Assembly (NCBI GenBank): GCA_022827245.1 | Contig: JAJDTI010000001.1 | Location: 1-64,000, forward strand | Direction: 5' to 3' | Source: Pseudomonadales bacterium | GTDB taxonomy: Bacteria > Pseudomonadota > Gammaproteobacteria > Pseudomonadales > Azotimanducaceae | DNA length: 64,000 bases | Shown here: piece by piece, positions 8,584-16,643 of the stretch | Numbering within the stretch: position 1 is the stretch's first letter | Layout of the letters: the number at the start of each line of letters is the position of its first letter | Program-made: the position numbers and the translations under genes | The notes under the pieces: generated by a model | The model's database searches: none | Told to the model about the DNA's origin: nothing | Seen by the model: only the letters and a program-made list of their open reading frames with translations

Positions 8584-9635
8584 AGACACTCAAGGGACCG
8601 GCCGTCTTCCTGGCCCAGTTCATGGCGGACGAAGAACCCTTCGACAACATCGAGTCCATGGCGCGTTGGGCATCCGCGCTGGGTTTCGTCGGCATTCAGG
8701 TCCCCATCGGCAACCCCGCCTTCATCGACGTGGCGCGCGCCGCGGAGAGCCGGGACTACTGCGACGAACTGCGCGGACGCGTCGGCGCGCACGGCATCGA
8801 GATCACCGAGCTCTCGACCCACCTCGAAGGCCAGCTCGTGGCCGTCCACCCCGCCTACGACGCGCTGTTCGACGGATTCGCGCCCGAAGCCCTGCGCGGC
8901 CGGCCCGCGGCCCGCACGGAGTGGGCCATCCAGCAGGTGAAGCTTGCCGCGGCCGCGAGCCGCAACCTGGGGCTCGACGCGCACGCCACGTTCTCCGGCG
9001 CGCTGCTCTGGCCGATGATGTATCCGTGGCCGCAGCGGCCGGCCGGGCTGGTCGACACCGGTTTCGGGGAACTCGCGCGCCGCTGGCGCCCGATCCTGGA
9101 CGCGTTCGACGAACACGGCGTGGACTGCTGTTTCGAGATTCACCCGGGCGAGGACCTGCACGACGGCGTCACCTTCGAGCGCTTCCTGGCGGCCGTCGAC
9201 GACCATCCGCGCGCGAACATCCTGTACGACCCGAGCCACTTCGTCCTGCAGCAGCTCGACTACCTGGCGTTCCTCGACATCTACCGAGAGCGCATCCGGA
9301 TGTTCCACGTGAAGGACGCCGAGTTCCGCCCCACCGGGCGCAGCGGCGTCTACGGCGGCTACCAGGACTGGATCGACCGCCCCGGGCGGTTCCGGTCCCT
9401 GGGCGACGGGTCCGTGGATTTCCGCGGTATCTTCTCGAAGCTCGCCGCGTACGACTTCGACGGCTGGGCCGTACTCGAGTGGGAGTGCTGCCTGAAGCAC
9501 CAGGAGGACGGCGCGCGGGAAGGCGCGGCATTCATCCGCGACCACATCATCCGGGTGACCGACCGGGCGTTCGACGACTTCGCGGCGGCGGGGACCGATC
9601 AGGCGGCGAACCGGGCCGTGCTGGGGCTGTCGTGA
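8580..9635 (+). CDS. Sugar phosphate isomerase/epimerase-like TIM barrel (second)
   Basis: The 351-residue protein starts at GTG 8580 inside the previous stop (GTGA). Barrel motifs are visible: GFVGIQVPIGNPAF, EITELSTHLEGQLVAVHPAYD, CFEIHPGEDLHDG, ILYDPSHFVLQQLDYLAF, FHVKDAEFRPTGRSGVYGGY and VLEWECCLKHQEDG. Together they supply the metal-binding Glu, Asp, His and Glu of the xylose-isomerase-like family. With its partner dehydrogenase it likely forms an oxidation and isomerisation route for a cyclic polyol or sugar. It is larger than the 252-residue homologue on the other strand, so the two pairs are not simple copies. Confidence 0.9.
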   Translation: MKTLKGPAVFLAQFMADEEPFDNIESMARWASALGFVGIQVPIGNPAFIDVARAAESRDYCDELRGRVGAHGIEITELSTHLEGQLVAVHPAYDALFDGFAPEALRGRPAARTEWAIQQVKLAAAASRNLGLDAHATFSGALLWPMMYPWPQRPAGLVDTGFGELARRWRPILDAFDEHGVDCCFEIHPGEDLHDGVTFERFLAAVDDHPRANILYDPSHFVLQQLDYLAFLDIYRERIRMFHVKDAEFRPTGRSGVYGGYQDWIDRPGRFRSLGDGSVDFRGIFSKLAAYDFDGWAVLEWECCLKHQEDGAREGAAFIRDHIIRVTDRAFDDFAAAGTDQAANRAVLGLS

Positions 9636-9677
9636 GCCCCAGTGGAGTACACTCGCGCCAACTACGGAGGCCACGCC

Positions 9678-10568
9678 ATGACCCCTGAGGAGATCCTTGC
9701 CCGTCCGGCGAAGGCGCTCACGCAAGAGCAACGCGAACACTACTTCAAGTACGGCTACCTGGGCGCCCCGGCGCTGATCGGCGCCGACTGGCTCGCGCGG
9801 CTGAACGAGTGCACCGCACGTTACGTCGAAGAGAGCCGTCACGCCAACGGCGACAAGCGCTTCGACCTGGAGCCGGACCACCGCCCCGACGCGCCCCGCA
9901 TCCGGCGCCTCAATTCGCCCGTCGACGCGGACGAACTGTACTGGGAGTTCGCGTCCACCGGCCCGTTCGTCGATGTCGCCGAGGACCTGCTCGGACCGGA
10001 CCTCAAGTTCCATCACTCCAAGCTCAACTTCAAGTGGAGCGGCGGCGGCGAGGAGGTCAAGTGGCACCAGGACATCCAGTTCTGGCCGCACACCAACTAC
10101 GACGTGCTGACGATCGGCGTGTACCTCGAGGACGTGGACGACCGCATGGCGCCCATGGGCGTGATCCCGAGGAGTCACCAGGGGCCGCTCTACGATCTCT
10201 ACGATCACGACCGCAACTGGACCGGGAACATCCGCGAGGAGGACGTGCCGCGCATCGACGCCGCCAGCGCCGGCTACATCGCCGGACCGGCCGGCACGGT
10301 GACCGTCCACAACTGCCGCTCGATCCACGGCTCACCGCCGAACTGGAGCGACCGGCCCCGTCCCCTGCTCCTGTGCGCCTACGCCGCGGCCGACGCCATC
10401 GCCATCACGAACCTCGTCTCGCGCGCGCCGCACGGCAACGAGATGGTGCGCGGCGAACCGGCGCGGTGGGCCCGCTTCGACCCGCGGCCGTGCCTGATGC
10501 CGCCCGACTGGTCCCGGCAGGGATACAAGTCGATCTTCCAGCACCAGCAGCGGGAGGCGGCGCGTTGA
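9678..10568 (+). CDS. Phytanoyl-CoA dioxygenase (PhyH) family protein
   Basis: The 296-residue protein is a non-haem Fe(II)/2-oxoglutarate oxygenase. The iron ligands are H130 and D132 in VKWHQDIQFWPH and H217 in VHNCRSIHGSPPNWS, followed by an Arg suited to bind 2-oxoglutarate. An ATG at 9642 is also in frame, but a clear CGGAGG site at 9665-9670 lies in front of 9678, which I take as the start. The gene ends the plus-strand half of the sugar block and may hydroxylate a related small molecule. A TACACT hexamer at 9648-9653 could be the -10 of a separate internal promoter. Confidence 0.9.
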   Translation: MTPEEILARPAKALTQEQREHYFKYGYLGAPALIGADWLARLNECTARYVEESRHANGDKRFDLEPDHRPDAPRIRRLNSPVDADELYWEFASTGPFVDVAEDLLGPDLKFHHSKLNFKWSGGGEEVKWHQDIQFWPHTNYDVLTIGVYLEDVDDRMAPMGVIPRSHQGPLYDLYDHDRNWTGNIREEDVPRIDAASAGYIAGPAGTVTVHNCRSIHGSPPNWSDRPRPLLLCAYAAADAIAITNLVSRAPHGNEMVRGEPARWARFDPRPCLMPPDWSRQGYKSIFQHQQREAAR

Positions 10569-10617
10569 GCGAGGGTCCCGCGCTCTTCGCGTCGACTAAC
10601 CACCTTGGGATGACGGT

Positions 10618-11052
10618 GTGGGCTTGATCTACGCGGACATCGAGCTTTCCAACCCGCGCGACCAGGCGCTGTCGCCGTTCGCGACACAAGCGCTCGTGGA
10701 TACTGGGTCGGTTGCGCTCTGCGTGCCGGAGCATGTCGCGGTGCAGCTTGGGCTCGACGAACTGGAGAAGCGCGAAGTCACTACCGCCGACGGTAAGCAC
10801 GTCCTGGTACCGTACGCGGGCCCGGTCCGGGTCAGCTTCGCGAACCGCTCGTGCTATACCGGGGCCCTCGTCCTCGGCGACGGCGTGCTGCTGGGGTCCA
10901 TCCCGCTCGAGGACATGGATCTCGTGATCAACCCGCGGCTGCAGACCGTCACGGTGAACCCCGAGAGCCCCAACATCCCCTCCGCCGTGGTCAAGCCCAC
11001 GAACCCCACCTTAGCCGAGGCGTCACGATGCCGGTCTTCGAACACGAAGTAG
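10618..11052 (+). CDS. Clan AA retropepsin-like aspartic protease
   Basis: The 144-residue protein (GTG start) has the single-domain retropepsin layout: LVDTGSVALCVPEHVAVQLGL near residue 27 contains the catalytic D-T-G-S, and the downstream DMDLVINPRLQTVTVNP matches the flap and C-terminal strand region. One domain per chain means it must dimerise to be active. Bacterial clan AA proteases of this size are poorly characterised. Its 3' end overlaps the start of the alpha/beta hydrolase by 25 nt, so the last residues after TVNPESPNIP may be dispensable. The cellular target is unknown. Confidence 0.82.
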   Translation: MGLIYADIELSNPRDQALSPFATQALVDTGSVALCVPEHVAVQLGLDELEKREVTTADGKHVLVPYAGPVRVSFANRSCYTGALVLGDGVLLGSIPLEDMDLVINPRLQTVTVNPESPNIPSAVVKPTNPTLAEASRCRSSNTK

Positions 11053-11795
11053 ACCTCTACTACACGGACGCCGGCAGCGGCGACGCCATCCTGTTCTGCC
11101 ACGGCGCCGGGGGCAACGCGGCGAGCTGGTACAACCAGTTCGGCGAGTTCGCGCGCGACTACCGCTGCGTGGCCTACGACTGCCGGGGCTTCGGGCGCTC
11201 GACGTGCACCGAGGAGGAGTTCGACGGGACCCGGTTCGGTACGGACGCGATCGCGTTGCTCGACCACCTCGGGATCGCGGCGGCCGACCTAGTGTGCCAG
11301 TCGATGGGAGGCTGGACCGGCGTGCAGGTGGCCCTGGAGCATCCCGAACGCGTGCGCAAGCTCGTGCTGTCGGACACGATCGGCGGCATCGCCGTGCAGT
11401 CGGGCATCGACAGCATCCGGACGCTAGGCGAACGGGTCAGCGACACCCGCCTCGCCAGCGCCGCGATCGCCGCGGACTTCCCCGAGCGGCAGCCCGCGCT
11501 CGCGTTCCTCTACGCCCAGATCTCCGACTTCAACCGGCTGCCCCAGGGCGCGGTGGGGGGATCGCTGTTCGACGAGTCCGTGCTCGTGCCCATCGACCGC
11601 GCGAAGACCCTGTCCCTGCCGATCCTGGTCTTCGCGGGGACGCACGACGTCCTGTGGCCGCCGTACGTGTTACGCGAACTCGCCGGGCTCCTGCCCAATG
11701 CCGAGTGCTTCGAGATCGACTCCGGACACTCGCCGTACTTCGAGAACCCGGAGGTCTTCAACCGGGTCCTGCGGGAGTTCCTCGAACGCGGCTGA
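11028..11795 (+). CDS. Alpha/beta-fold hydrolase
   Basis: The 255-residue protein is a typical serine hydrolase. HGAGGNAASW forms the oxyanion-hole region, S92 in VCQSMGGWTG is the nucleophile, D in FAGTHDVLWPP is the acid and H in DSGHSPYFENPE is the base. It is soluble, with no signal peptide. The ATG at 11028 lies inside the end of the aspartic protease gene (25-nt overlap), suggesting cotranscription. Candidate substrates include esters, lactones or enol-lactones; sequence alone does not decide. Confidence 0.9.
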   Translation: MPVFEHEVDLYYTDAGSGDAILFCHGAGGNAASWYNQFGEFARDYRCVAYDCRGFGRSTCTEEEFDGTRFGTDAIALLDHLGIAAADLVCQSMGGWTGVQVALEHPERVRKLVLSDTIGGIAVQSGIDSIRTLGERVSDTRLASAAIAADFPERQPALAFLYAQISDFNRLPQGAVGGSLFDESVLVPIDRAKTLSLPILVFAGTHDVLWPPYVLRELAGLLPNAECFEIDSGHSPYFENPEVFNRVLREFLERG

Positions 11796-11799
11796 CGGG

Positions 11800-12168
11800 T
11801 CAACCGTGCGCCGCGGACACCTGGTCCAGGTAGTAGGTGTTGCCGTCCGGGTCGGCGAATACCGCCATGTAGCCGCCCCACGGTTCGCGCGTCGGCGGGC
11901 GCGGGAACGCGACGCCCTTCTCGGCAAGTGCGGCGTGGGCCGTGTCGAGATCGTCGACGACAAATCCGACGCCGGTGTGGCGACCGACCTCCTCGCCGTC
12001 GGGGGCCTGGACGACCGCGAACGCCGCGCCCCGTGTCGCGAAGGACGCATAGCCGAACTCCGCGTCAGCGAAGTTGAGCGGCAAACCGATCGTGTCCCGG
12101 AAGAACGCGACGGCCCGGTCGAAATCCGAGACGGTGACGTTGACGTAGCCAAGACGCGGTTCGGACAT
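11800..12168 (-). CDS. Glyoxalase/VOC superfamily protein
   Basis: The 122-residue protein has the beta-alpha-beta-beta-beta repeats of the vicinal-oxygen-chelate fold: LGYVNVTVSDFDRAVAFFRD at the start, HTGVGFVVDDLDTAHAALAE in the middle and YMAVFADPDGNTYYLDQ at the end. It is a single VOC unit, so a dimer would form the active site. The family includes glyoxalases, dioxygenases and antibiotic-binding proteins; the reaction here is not clear. It is convergent with the hydrolase (gap 4 nt). Confidence 0.88.
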   Translation of the reverse strand: MSEPRLGYVNVTVSDFDRAVAFFRDTIGLPLNFADAEFGYASFATRGAAFAVVQAPDGEEVGRHTGVGFVVDDLDTAHAALAEKGVAFPRPPTREPWGGYMAVFADPDGNTYYLDQVSAAHG

Positions 12169-12227
12169 GCGTTTCCTTGAACGGGACGAAGCAGCGATGG
12201 TACCACCGCACGCCAGGCTGCCGACGA

Positions 12228-12566
12228 TCAGCCGACCCTGACCGCGGTGCCGCTCGCCACCAGGAACACCATCCCCTTCCCCCCGCCGCTGATCTCGCTG
12301 TAGTCGAGGTCGACGCCGACCACGGCGTCGGCGCCCAGTCCCGTCGCCTCGTCCGCGAGCTCCTGCAGGCAGGACTGCTTGGCTTCCCGGAGCGCCCTCT
12401 GATGGGTCCCGCTGCGTCCTCCGACGACATCCCGGATGCCGCCGAGGAAGTCGCGGAACACGTTGATGCCCAGCACGCACTCCGCGCTGACGATGCCGAG
12501 GGACTCCCGGATCGTGCGGTTCGGAACGTGGTGGGTGGTGGTCAGATCGCTCAGGGTGACGGGCAT
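12228..12566 (-). CDS. YbjQ/UPF0145 family protein
   Basis: The 112-residue protein belongs to the heavy-metal-binding-domain (UPF0145, YbjQ) family, recognised by ECVLGINVFRDFLGGIRDVVGG, GRSGTHQRALREAKQ and GADAVVGVDLDYSEI. The family forms pentamers and has no settled function. The ATG at 12566 is preceded by a good AGGAGG site. It is followed by the VOC gene on the same strand (59 nt) and is divergent from the leader RNA and MFS gene. Confidence 0.9.
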   Translation of the reverse strand: MPVTLSDLTTTHHVPNRTIRESLGIVSAECVLGINVFRDFLGGIRDVVGGRSGTHQRALREAKQSCLQELADEATGLGADAVVGVDLDYSEISGGGKGMVFLVASGTAVRVG

Positions 12567-12612
12567 GCGGGGCCTCCTCGGATGGGAAGGCGCCACTATA
12601 CGCACTAAAGCC

Positions 12613-12641
12613 TTGCCGGAGTCGCACCGCATCCCTACAAT
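12613..12641 (+). promoter_or_regulatory. Sigma-70-like promoter of the leader RNA and MFS gene
   Basis: TTGCCG at 12613-12618 and TACAAT at 12636-12641 are separated by exactly 17 nt, which is a good housekeeping promoter for such a GC-rich genome. Transcription would start near 12648, upstream of the structured leader and its terminator. Confidence 0.6.
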
Positions 12642-12647
12642 GCGCCG

Positions 12648-12848
12648 CCCTCGATGGTTCGAGACCGCCACCTCCGCATGTTCGAACACGTACTGATTGT
12701 CCGCACGACCGCCGACGCACAGCCGTCGACGGCGGTGGCGTGCGTGGCCGCCATGCAAGGTCGGAACGGAGGCGCCGACCCGGGGTAGTTCCGCGAAGTC
12801 CTTTCGTTCGCGAGAACCCCGAAGCGCCCCGAGCCTTCGGGGTTTTTC
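12648..12848 (+). ncRNA. Structured leader or small RNA ending in an intrinsic terminator
   Basis: About 200 nt lie between a good promoter and a terminator placed directly before the MFS start. Several stems are visible: CTCGA/TCGAG (12650-12663), CGCCACC 12666-12672 with GGTGGCG 12734-12740 at long range, ACGCAC 12715-12720 with GTGCGT 12740-12745, GGTCGG/CCGACC (about 12759-12780), and GTTCCGCGAA 12788-12797 with TTCGCG(A)GAAC 12807-12817, whose last base is also the first base of the terminator stem. A 44-codon frame (ATG 12654, stop TAG 12786) runs through it. It may be an attenuator, a riboswitch or a stand-alone sRNA. I could not match it to a known RNA class. Confidence 0.5.
12817..12847 (+). 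terminator. Rho-independent terminator
   Basis: CCCCGAAG (12817-12824) pairs with CTTCGGGG (12835-12842) around a 10-nt loop, followed by five T at 12843-12847. It sits 8 nt before the first possible ATG of the MFS gene (12855), so transcripts must pass it to reach the transporter. Confidence 0.85.
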
Positions 12849-12854
12849 GTTTTC

Positions 12855-14182
12855 ATGGACCGGCAAAGCCGGCAAAAGATGATGTCACCGCCCACGATCC
12901 GACAACTGCAACGCAACATTCGCAGGACGCTCGCGTTCTCGTTCCTGCAGGTGTTCATGGTGCTGATGCCGGTGATCGTGCTCTTCTTCGAGAGCCGCGG
13001 CCTCCGGCTTTCCGAGGTCCTGCTGCTGCAGGCCTGGTTCGCCGGCCTGGTGCTGGTGATGGAAGTGCCATCGGGCTACCTGGCGGACCTGCTCGGGCGC
13101 AAGCGCACGCTGGTCGTCGGCAGCCTCTTCGGGGGTATCGGGCACGTCGTCCTGCTGTTCGCCCACGGGTTCTGGCAACTCGCGGTGTTCGAGGCATGCC
13201 TGGCCGTCGCCTTCAGCCTCATGTCGGGGCCAACCTCGCGTTGCTCTACGACACGGAACTCGCGCTGCGGGCAGCGGGCGGAGGCGTTGGCAGCCGCCCC
13301 ACGGCCGTCGGTCGGCTGTTCTTCGCCAGCAACCTCTCGGAGGCGCTCGCGGCGTTCCTGTGCAGCTTCCTGCTGCTGTGGTCCATGGACTGGGCGATGT
13401 ACGCCCAGGTCGCTGCCGCGTGGCTCGCCTTCGCGCTGACGTTCGGCCTCGTCGAACCACCCCGGGAGCGCATGGAACGCGACAGCCACGCGCGCAACCT
13501 CTGGTCCGTGTTCCGGCACCTCGTCGCCGACGACCGGCTCCTGCGCCTGACGTTCCTCGCGCTCTGCGTCTGGCCGCTGACGACGATGTTCGCCGTCTGG
13601 CTGCTGCAGAAGCACTGGCAGGGCCAGGGCATCGACGTGGTCTGGTTCGGCTGCCTCTGGGGCGCCCTCACCCTCGTCTCCGCGGCCGCCGGGAAGTACG
13701 CCCTGCAGCTCGAGGACCGTCTGGGAGCCGTGACGATGCTGCTCGTGGTCGGGCTCGCGCCGGTCGGCGGTTACCTCGGCCTCGGCGTGCTCGGAGCGGT
13801 CGGAGGCGTCCTGGTCAGCGCGGTGTTTTTCGCCTGCCGGGGACTCGGGACGGTCGTCCTGCGCCAGGCGCTGAACCGGCGCGTGCCGAGCACGTTCCGG
13901 GCGACGGCCAATTCGTTCGCGAGCCTCGGCTTCCGGGGCGGGTTCGCGCTCACGGCCCCGGTCGTCGGCATCGCGCTCGACATGTGGGACATGGCCGCGA
14001 CGTTCCTGCTGCTCGCCGTTGCGAGCCTGGGTATCTGCCTAGGCCTGCTCGTGCCGCTGGTCGTGGCCGTACGGGGGCTGGGCGCTGCGTCGCGGGATCA
14101 GGAGCCCACCCACTCGAGCCACCAGCCGTGCGGAGAGGCCGTGGCCAGCAGTTCCGTGGGCGTGGCCGAGCCGTCGCGATAG
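12855..14182 (+). pseudogene. MFS transporter interrupted by a one-base frameshift
   Basis: The first part (ATG 12855 or 12879) gives about 124 residues of a major facilitator protein with membrane helices and the loop motif GYLADLLGRKR, ending in SLMSG. The remaining helices continue in another frame from ANLALLYDTELALRAAGGG to SVGVAEPSR. The break is at a run of four G (13226-13229): one more G would restore SLMSG-ANLALLYD. Repaired, the protein would have about 440 residues and roughly 10-12 helices. Substrate is unknown; it may be an exporter of the DHA type. Its 3' end overlaps the convergent DUF2332 gene by 85 nt. Either a recent pseudogene or an assembly error. Confidence 0.85.
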
Positions 14183-15096
14183 CGGGTCAGCGTGAGTTCC
14201 ATCGCGTCCATCCCCTCGAGCGCCACGCGCCAGACCGGGCGGCTGCGGCTGGCGTCGACCAGGGCCGCTTCCACGCGCTCGCGCGCCGCACGGGGGAACT
14301 GGTAGAGGGCAACGGTCGTGTAGACGGTCAGCGCTTCGTCCCTCGGCGCCTCTGAGAGCAGCCCCGGAAGCGCCTCGGCGGCGTCGCCCCCGAGCAGCCG
14401 GACCGGGTGCACGCGCAACTCCTCGGCCGCGTCCACCAGGCGCTGGTGGCGCTCGAGGTGCTCCGGCCAGATGAGCGCCCGCAACCACAGCAGCGCGTCG
14501 GGGTCGAGCGCGTCGACCGGGTCGAGGTCCACTCCGACCCGCCCGCCGACCGCGATGCGCGGCTGAAGCGCCGGGACCCCTTCGCCGCGCAGTTCGGCTT
14601 CGAGCTGCACGACCGCGCCGGCGTCGCCCCAGCGCAGGACCTCGCGGCCGGCGCGCGTGTAGCGGACGCCGTAGCGGTCGAAGTTCAGGTTGAGTCCCGC
14701 GCTGGCGCCGAGGTCGATCAGGTGCAGGGGACGGCCTGCCTCCGCCGCGACAACGGAGAACGCGGGGACGAGACACGTGCAGCGGCGCACGACGTTCGTC
14801 TGCGTGCGGCGTGTGCGCACCAGTTCGACCACCTCGGCGGCGTGCGCCCGGCAGAAGTCACGGAAGTCGTCCGCCGCCGGCGCCATGGGCCGGGGCTCGC
14901 CGGACACGATCGGGTAGTGGGCGGCGAGCGGATGCTCGACGCCGCGCAGCAACAGGTACTGCACCGCCCCGAACAGCATGTTGGGCGGAGGCTGGCGGGG
15001 GCGCGCGTGCGCCGCGAGCTCCAGGAGTTCGGAACTCTCCGACACCGCGTACGCCAGTTCCGCATAGAGCGGCGAGGCGAGTTCCATCGCCTCCAC
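14098..15096 (-). CDS. DUF2332 family protein
   Basis: The protein has 332 residues if it starts at GTG 15096. It contains SPLYAELAYAVSESSELLEL, an internal LIDLGASAGLNLNFDRYGV resembling an AdoMet-binding loop, and a C-terminal PVWRVALEGMDAMELTLTRY, which match the DUF2332 family of unknown function. The family N-terminal helix (RELFHRFARVEAMEL) begins before any ATG, GTG or TTG in this frame. A CTG at 15153 overlapping the cyclase stop (CTGA) would give 351 residues and may be the real start. It follows the cyclase gene directly and was probably cotranscribed with it. Confidence 0.8.
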   Translation of the reverse strand: MEAMELASPLYAELAYAVSESSELLELAAHARPRQPPPNMLFGAVQYLLLRGVEHPLAAHYPIVSGEPRPMAPAADDFRDFCRAHAAEVVELVRTRRTQTNVVRRCTCLVPAFSVVAAEAGRPLHLIDLGASAGLNLNFDRYGVRYTRAGREVLRWGDAGAVVQLEAELRGEGVPALQPRIAVGGRVGVDLDPVDALDPDALLWLRALIWPEHLERHQRLVDAAEELRVHPVRLLGGDAAEALPGLLSEAPRDEALTVYTTVALYQFPRAARERVEAALVDASRSRPVWRVALEGMDAMELTLTRYRDGSATPTELLATASPHGWWLEWVGS

Positions 15097-15149
15097 CCGC
15101 GCGAAGCGATGGAAGAGCTCGCGCAGGCGCTCGAGGCTCCGCGGGCGGG

Positions 15150-15800
15150 TCAGAACAGCGCCACCGGATTGACCGGCGACCCCGTGCCCCGCTTTACGCG
15201 CAGCGGCGCGAGCGTGAAGAAGAACTCCCAGCGACCGTGTTCCGCGCAGGCCCCCGCAAGCGCGTCGAGGCGCAGTTTGTCCAGCAGGTGCAGGAGCCCC
15301 TTCAGGCGGGGGATGTCGAGCAGGACGCCCCGCCCGGAGATGCCGTCCTTGGCCGCCATGATGCTGTTGCGGCGGGCGCCCGTGCTCTTCACGTCGGCCG
15401 CCTTGAAGCCGTTGTACATCGTTTCCCGGACGAACACGTGACACAGCGCATCCATGTGCGACACAGCCATCCCGTGGAAGGCGACGCCGATGAAGTCCAT
15501 GGCGGACTCCATCCCCGGGATACCGGTTTCCGTGCACGCATCGCCCGCCACGACCATCATGTGCTGGGCCGGGCGCGGGTTGTCCGGCGCCGGCCGTGTC
15601 GGGAACTCGAGCGCGCAGCTCACCGCGACGCCGGATTCCACGAGGCGCGCCGCGGATGCCACCCTCTCGGGGGTGATGTAGTTGAGGGCGCCCCGCTCGT
15701 CGTCCGCGCCCCACCGGCCCCAGTTCCTCACCGACTCGAACAGCCCTTCCATGTCGGCCGGAGCGGCCGCGGACCAGTCCCTCTCGACCTGCTGCGCCAT
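15150..15800 (-). CDS. Cyclase family (kynurenine formamidase-like) protein, internally shortened
   Basis: This 216-residue protein matches the cyclase/formamidase family at both ends. The N-terminal half includes GRWGADDERGALNYITPERV and the metal site FHGMAVSHMDALCHVF (HxDxxxH). The C-terminal end is GRWEFFFTLAPLRVKRGTGSPVN. Family members usually have about 300 residues or more; here the part between LLDIPRLKG and LLHLLDKLRLDALAGACAEHG is missing without loss of frame, near position 15295. The deleted part normally includes strands of the core sheet, so the product may be inactive. It probably shares a transcript with DUF2332. Confidence 0.8.
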   Translation of the reverse strand: MAQQVERDWSAAAPADMEGLFESVRNWGRWGADDERGALNYITPERVASAARLVESGVAVSCALEFPTRPAPDNPRPAQHMMVVAGDACTETGIPGMESAMDFIGVAFHGMAVSHMDALCHVFVRETMYNGFKAADVKSTGARRNSIMAAKDGISGRGVLLDIPRLKGLLHLLDKLRLDALAGACAEHGRWEFFFTLAPLRVKRGTGSPVNPVALF

Positions 15801-15891
15801 GACCGTTCCCCTCGCGGTTTGCGCCGGATGTTATCCCAGGCCCGCCAGTCCCCCGGTTGCGACGCCGTGCGCGAACGGGCATCGTGGACCG

Positions 15892-16485
15892 ATGCAAAAC
15901 GCCACCACGATCCCCGGCCCCGCCGGCGCGCTCGAGGCCCGCGTCGAGGCGGGCGGCGGGGGCCGCTGGGCGATCCTCTGCCACCCGCATCCCCTCTACG
16001 GCGGCAGCATGCACGACGCGGTCCTCGACACGGTCGCGACCGTCCTGACCGAACGGGACGTAGGCCAGGTCCGGTTCAACTTCCGCGGCGTCGGCGCGAG
16101 CGACGGGCAGTACGACGAGGGACGCGGCGAGGCGGACGACCTGGTCGCCGTGCGCGACTGGCTCGCCGCCGAGCACGCGCCCGATGAACTGTGGCTCGGC
16201 GGCTATTCCTTCGGCTCGAGCGTGGTGTGGCGCGCGGCGTCGAGAGTGCCGGAGGCGCGACGGATCGTCCTCGTCGCTCCGCCGGTCGGCGCGATGGACT
16301 TCGCCGCACCCGACGCTGCGCTCGCGGCGGAGGTCACCATCGTGGCGGGTACGGCGGACCCGTTCGTCGACCTGGACGCCGTCCGGCAGTGGGCGGCGGG
16401 ACGCTGCGAGGTCCGCACGGTAGACGGTGCGGACCACTTCTTCGCCGGACGCTGGGAAGCGCTGGCCGGCGCGCTCCGGGCTTAG
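15892..16485 (+). CDS. Small alpha/beta hydrolase of the HPHPLYGG type
   Basis: The 197-residue protein has the motif LCHPHPLYGGSMHD near residue 30, FNFRGVGASDGQYDEG near 63, the nucleophile S106 in GGYSFGSSV, an acid in VAGTADPFVD and a base in DGADHFFAG. This compact hydrolase group is common in proteobacteria, and its substrates are largely unknown. No signal peptide is seen. It is a single gene between the divergent cyclase and the SDR cluster. Confidence 0.88.
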   Translation: MQNATTIPGPAGALEARVEAGGGGRWAILCHPHPLYGGSMHDAVLDTVATVLTERDVGQVRFNFRGVGASDGQYDEGRGEADDLVAVRDWLAAEHAPDELWLGGYSFGSSVVWRAASRVPEARRIVLVAPPVGAMDFAAPDAALAAEVTIVAGTADPFVDLDAVRQWAAGRCEVRTVDGADHFFAGRWEALAGALRA

Positions 16486-16527
16486 TCCGCCAGCACGACC
16501 ATCGAAGTCCCCGGGGCCGGTGAGGTC

Positions 16528-16551
16528 GGAGTTTTGCGCCAGCGAAACTCC
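16528..16551. other. Intergenic hairpin after the hydrolase gene
   Basis: GGAGTTT (16528-16534) pairs with AAACTCC (16545-16551) around a 10-nt loop. It lies 43 nt after the hydrolase stop and 93 nt before the first SDR gene. No T-run follows, so it is only a weak terminator candidate. Confidence 0.4.
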
Positions 16552-16643
16552 CAACGCGAGCGTCAGAGCGTCAGCTCGCGCCGCGACCACGGGTCGCGCG
16601 GTGATACCATCGCGCACTTTTGCGGGAATCGCGGGAGAGCGCC

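Noticed and set aside
9648..9653. TACACT hexamers (also 28747 and 63419) as a shared promoter class
   Set aside because: No consistent -35 or spacing could be found, so only single weak -10 suggestions were kept.
9642..9677. Earlier in-frame ATG for the PhyH gene
   Set aside because: The ribosome site CGGAGG lies after it and serves the ATG at 9678.
12655..12665. GGTTCGAGACC resembling a tRNA T-arm
   Set aside because: No acceptor, D or anticodon arms could be formed around it, and position 60 does not fit.
12755..12782. AAGGTCGGAACGGAGGCGCC resembling the SRP RNA apical motif
   Set aside because: The required GGTCCGGAAGGAAGC-type pattern and symmetric loop are absent.
14098..16617. 839-codon minus-strand frame
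   Set aside because: It joins DUF2332 with antisense or out-of-frame parts of the cyclase and hydrolase; no single protein family spans it.
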